6,136 nucleotides of DNA from Hyphomicrobiales bacterium (lineage in GTDB: Bacteria > Pseudomonadota > Alphaproteobacteria > Rhizobiales > Beijerinckiaceae): contig JAIXZF010000165.1 in NCBI GenBank assembly GCA_027489835.1, forward strand, positions 1-6,136, given 5' to 3'. Numbering within the stretch: position 1 is the stretch's first letter; each line of letters begins with the position of its first letter. Below, one piece after another: positions 5,694 to 6,136 of this stretch. The notes under the pieces were generated by a model. The model did no database searches. It saw only the letters and a program-made list of their open reading frames with translations, and was not told the DNA's origin. Both the position numbers and the translations under genes were made by a program.

Positions 5694-6136
5694 ATGACGC
5701 CGCAGGAACGCGACGTAATCGCCGGCATTTTTGATCGGCTCAAGCAGGCGGCCAACCAGCCGCGCGACCCCGAGGCCGAGAAGTTCATCGCCGATCGGCT
5801 GACCCAGCAGCCCTACGCGCCCTATGCCATGGCGCAGGCGGTTTATGTGCAGGAGCAGGCTCTTCTCAATCTCCAGAGCCAGCTCGAACAGCTCCAGGCC
5901 GAGAACGAGCAGCTGAAGAACCAGCCGGCCCCATCGGGCGGCTTCCTCTCCGGCCTGTTCGGCGGCGCGCCGCAGCGGCCCGCGGCGCCTGCGCCCCAGC
6001 CTGTGCAGCGCCCGATGGGCCAGCCCGGAATGGGCCAGCCTGGCATGGGCCAGAACGCCATGGGCGCCGCGCCGCAGCAGGCCGGCCCCTGGGGTGGTCG
6101 GCCCGGCATGGAGCAGCCCGGCATGGGCCAGGCCGG
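5694..6136 (+). CDS. DUF2076 domain-containing protein (3' end outside window)
   Basis: The first 147 codons are present and open to the window end, so the protein is cut at its C-terminus. The N-terminus (MTPQERDVIAGIFDRLKQA, then FIADRLTQQPYAPYAMAQAVYVQEQAL at about 31-57) matches the start of DUF2076 proteins, which usually run well over 200 residues. Residues about 50-77 form a probable coiled coil rich in Gln, Glu and Leu. A Gly-rich FLSGLFGG (84-91) leads into a low-complexity Pro/Gln/Gly/Met segment with repeats of MGQPG (108-147). There is no signal peptide. The family has no established function; the missing C-terminus is often Gly/Ala rich. The gene follows a strong terminator and has its own ribosome-binding site, so it is probably transcribed separately from the repeat-protein gene. 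Confidence 0.9.
   Translation, partial: MTPQERDVIAGIFDRLKQAANQPRDPEAEKFIADRLTQQPYAPYAMAQAVYVQEQALLNLQSQLEQLQAENEQLKNQPAPSGGFLSGLFGGAPQRPAAPAPQPVQRPMGQPGMGQPGMGQNAMGAAPQQAGPWGGRPGMEQPGMGQA
6015..6136 (+). repeat. 15-bp repeats encoding MGQPG units
   Basis: Units starting at 6015, 6030 and 6045 are tandem, each beginning ATGGGCCAG. After a 48-base interruption, related units begin at 6108 (ATGGAGCAG) and 6123 (ATGGGCCAG), the last running off the window. They encode a Met-Gly-Gln-Pro-Gly low-complexity region inside the DUF2076 protein, a type of sequence prone to length change by slippage. Confidence 0.75.

Overview
The window is about 6.1 kb of GC-rich DNA with closely packed genes, ATGA/TGATG start-stop overlaps and few rare codons. 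The protein families point to an alphaproteobacterium of the order Hyphomicrobiales (Rhizobiales). The best evidence is a bifunctional PBP1A-type penicillin-binding protein followed directly by separate DUF1214 and DUF1254-like membrane proteins, plus a DUF2076 protein. A Bosea- or Methylobacterium-like genus is possible, but that is only an impression. Nothing looks like a mobile element, phage, CRISPR array, tRNA or rRNA.

Layout: (1) 1-965, plus strand: a small basic hypothetical protein overlapping, by ATGA, a predicted outer-membrane lipoprotein of unknown function. (2) 990-4508, minus strand: a three-gene unit read right to left, PBP1A peptidoglycan synthase, then a DUF1214 protein, then a DUF1254-like protein. 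One base separates the first two and the last two overlap by one base. It converges on the lipoprotein across a 24-base gap holding a small GC palindrome. (3) 4509-4896: a divergent intergenic region with lower GC, holding a possible 42-codon ORF with a strong ribosome-binding site and an inverted pair of CtrA-like TTAACC half-sites. (4) 4897-5472, plus strand: a secreted protein built almost wholly from six 23-residue repeats in two groups of three, ending in a clear intrinsic terminator (5539-5566). (5) 5694 to the window end: the start of a DUF2076 protein with a coiled coil and a Met-Gly-Gln-Pro repeat, cut by the window edge.

Most of the content is cell-envelope related: a peptidoglycan polymerase with two co-translated single-pass membrane proteins, a lipoprotein and a secreted repeat protein. 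The PBP unit and the repeat protein share one divergent control region, so common cell-cycle or envelope regulation is possible but unproven. I see no clearly new multi-gene system. The points most worth a second look are the repeat protein, the small ORF with its regulatory motifs, and the tight coupling of the split DUF1214/DUF1254 pair to PBP1A.
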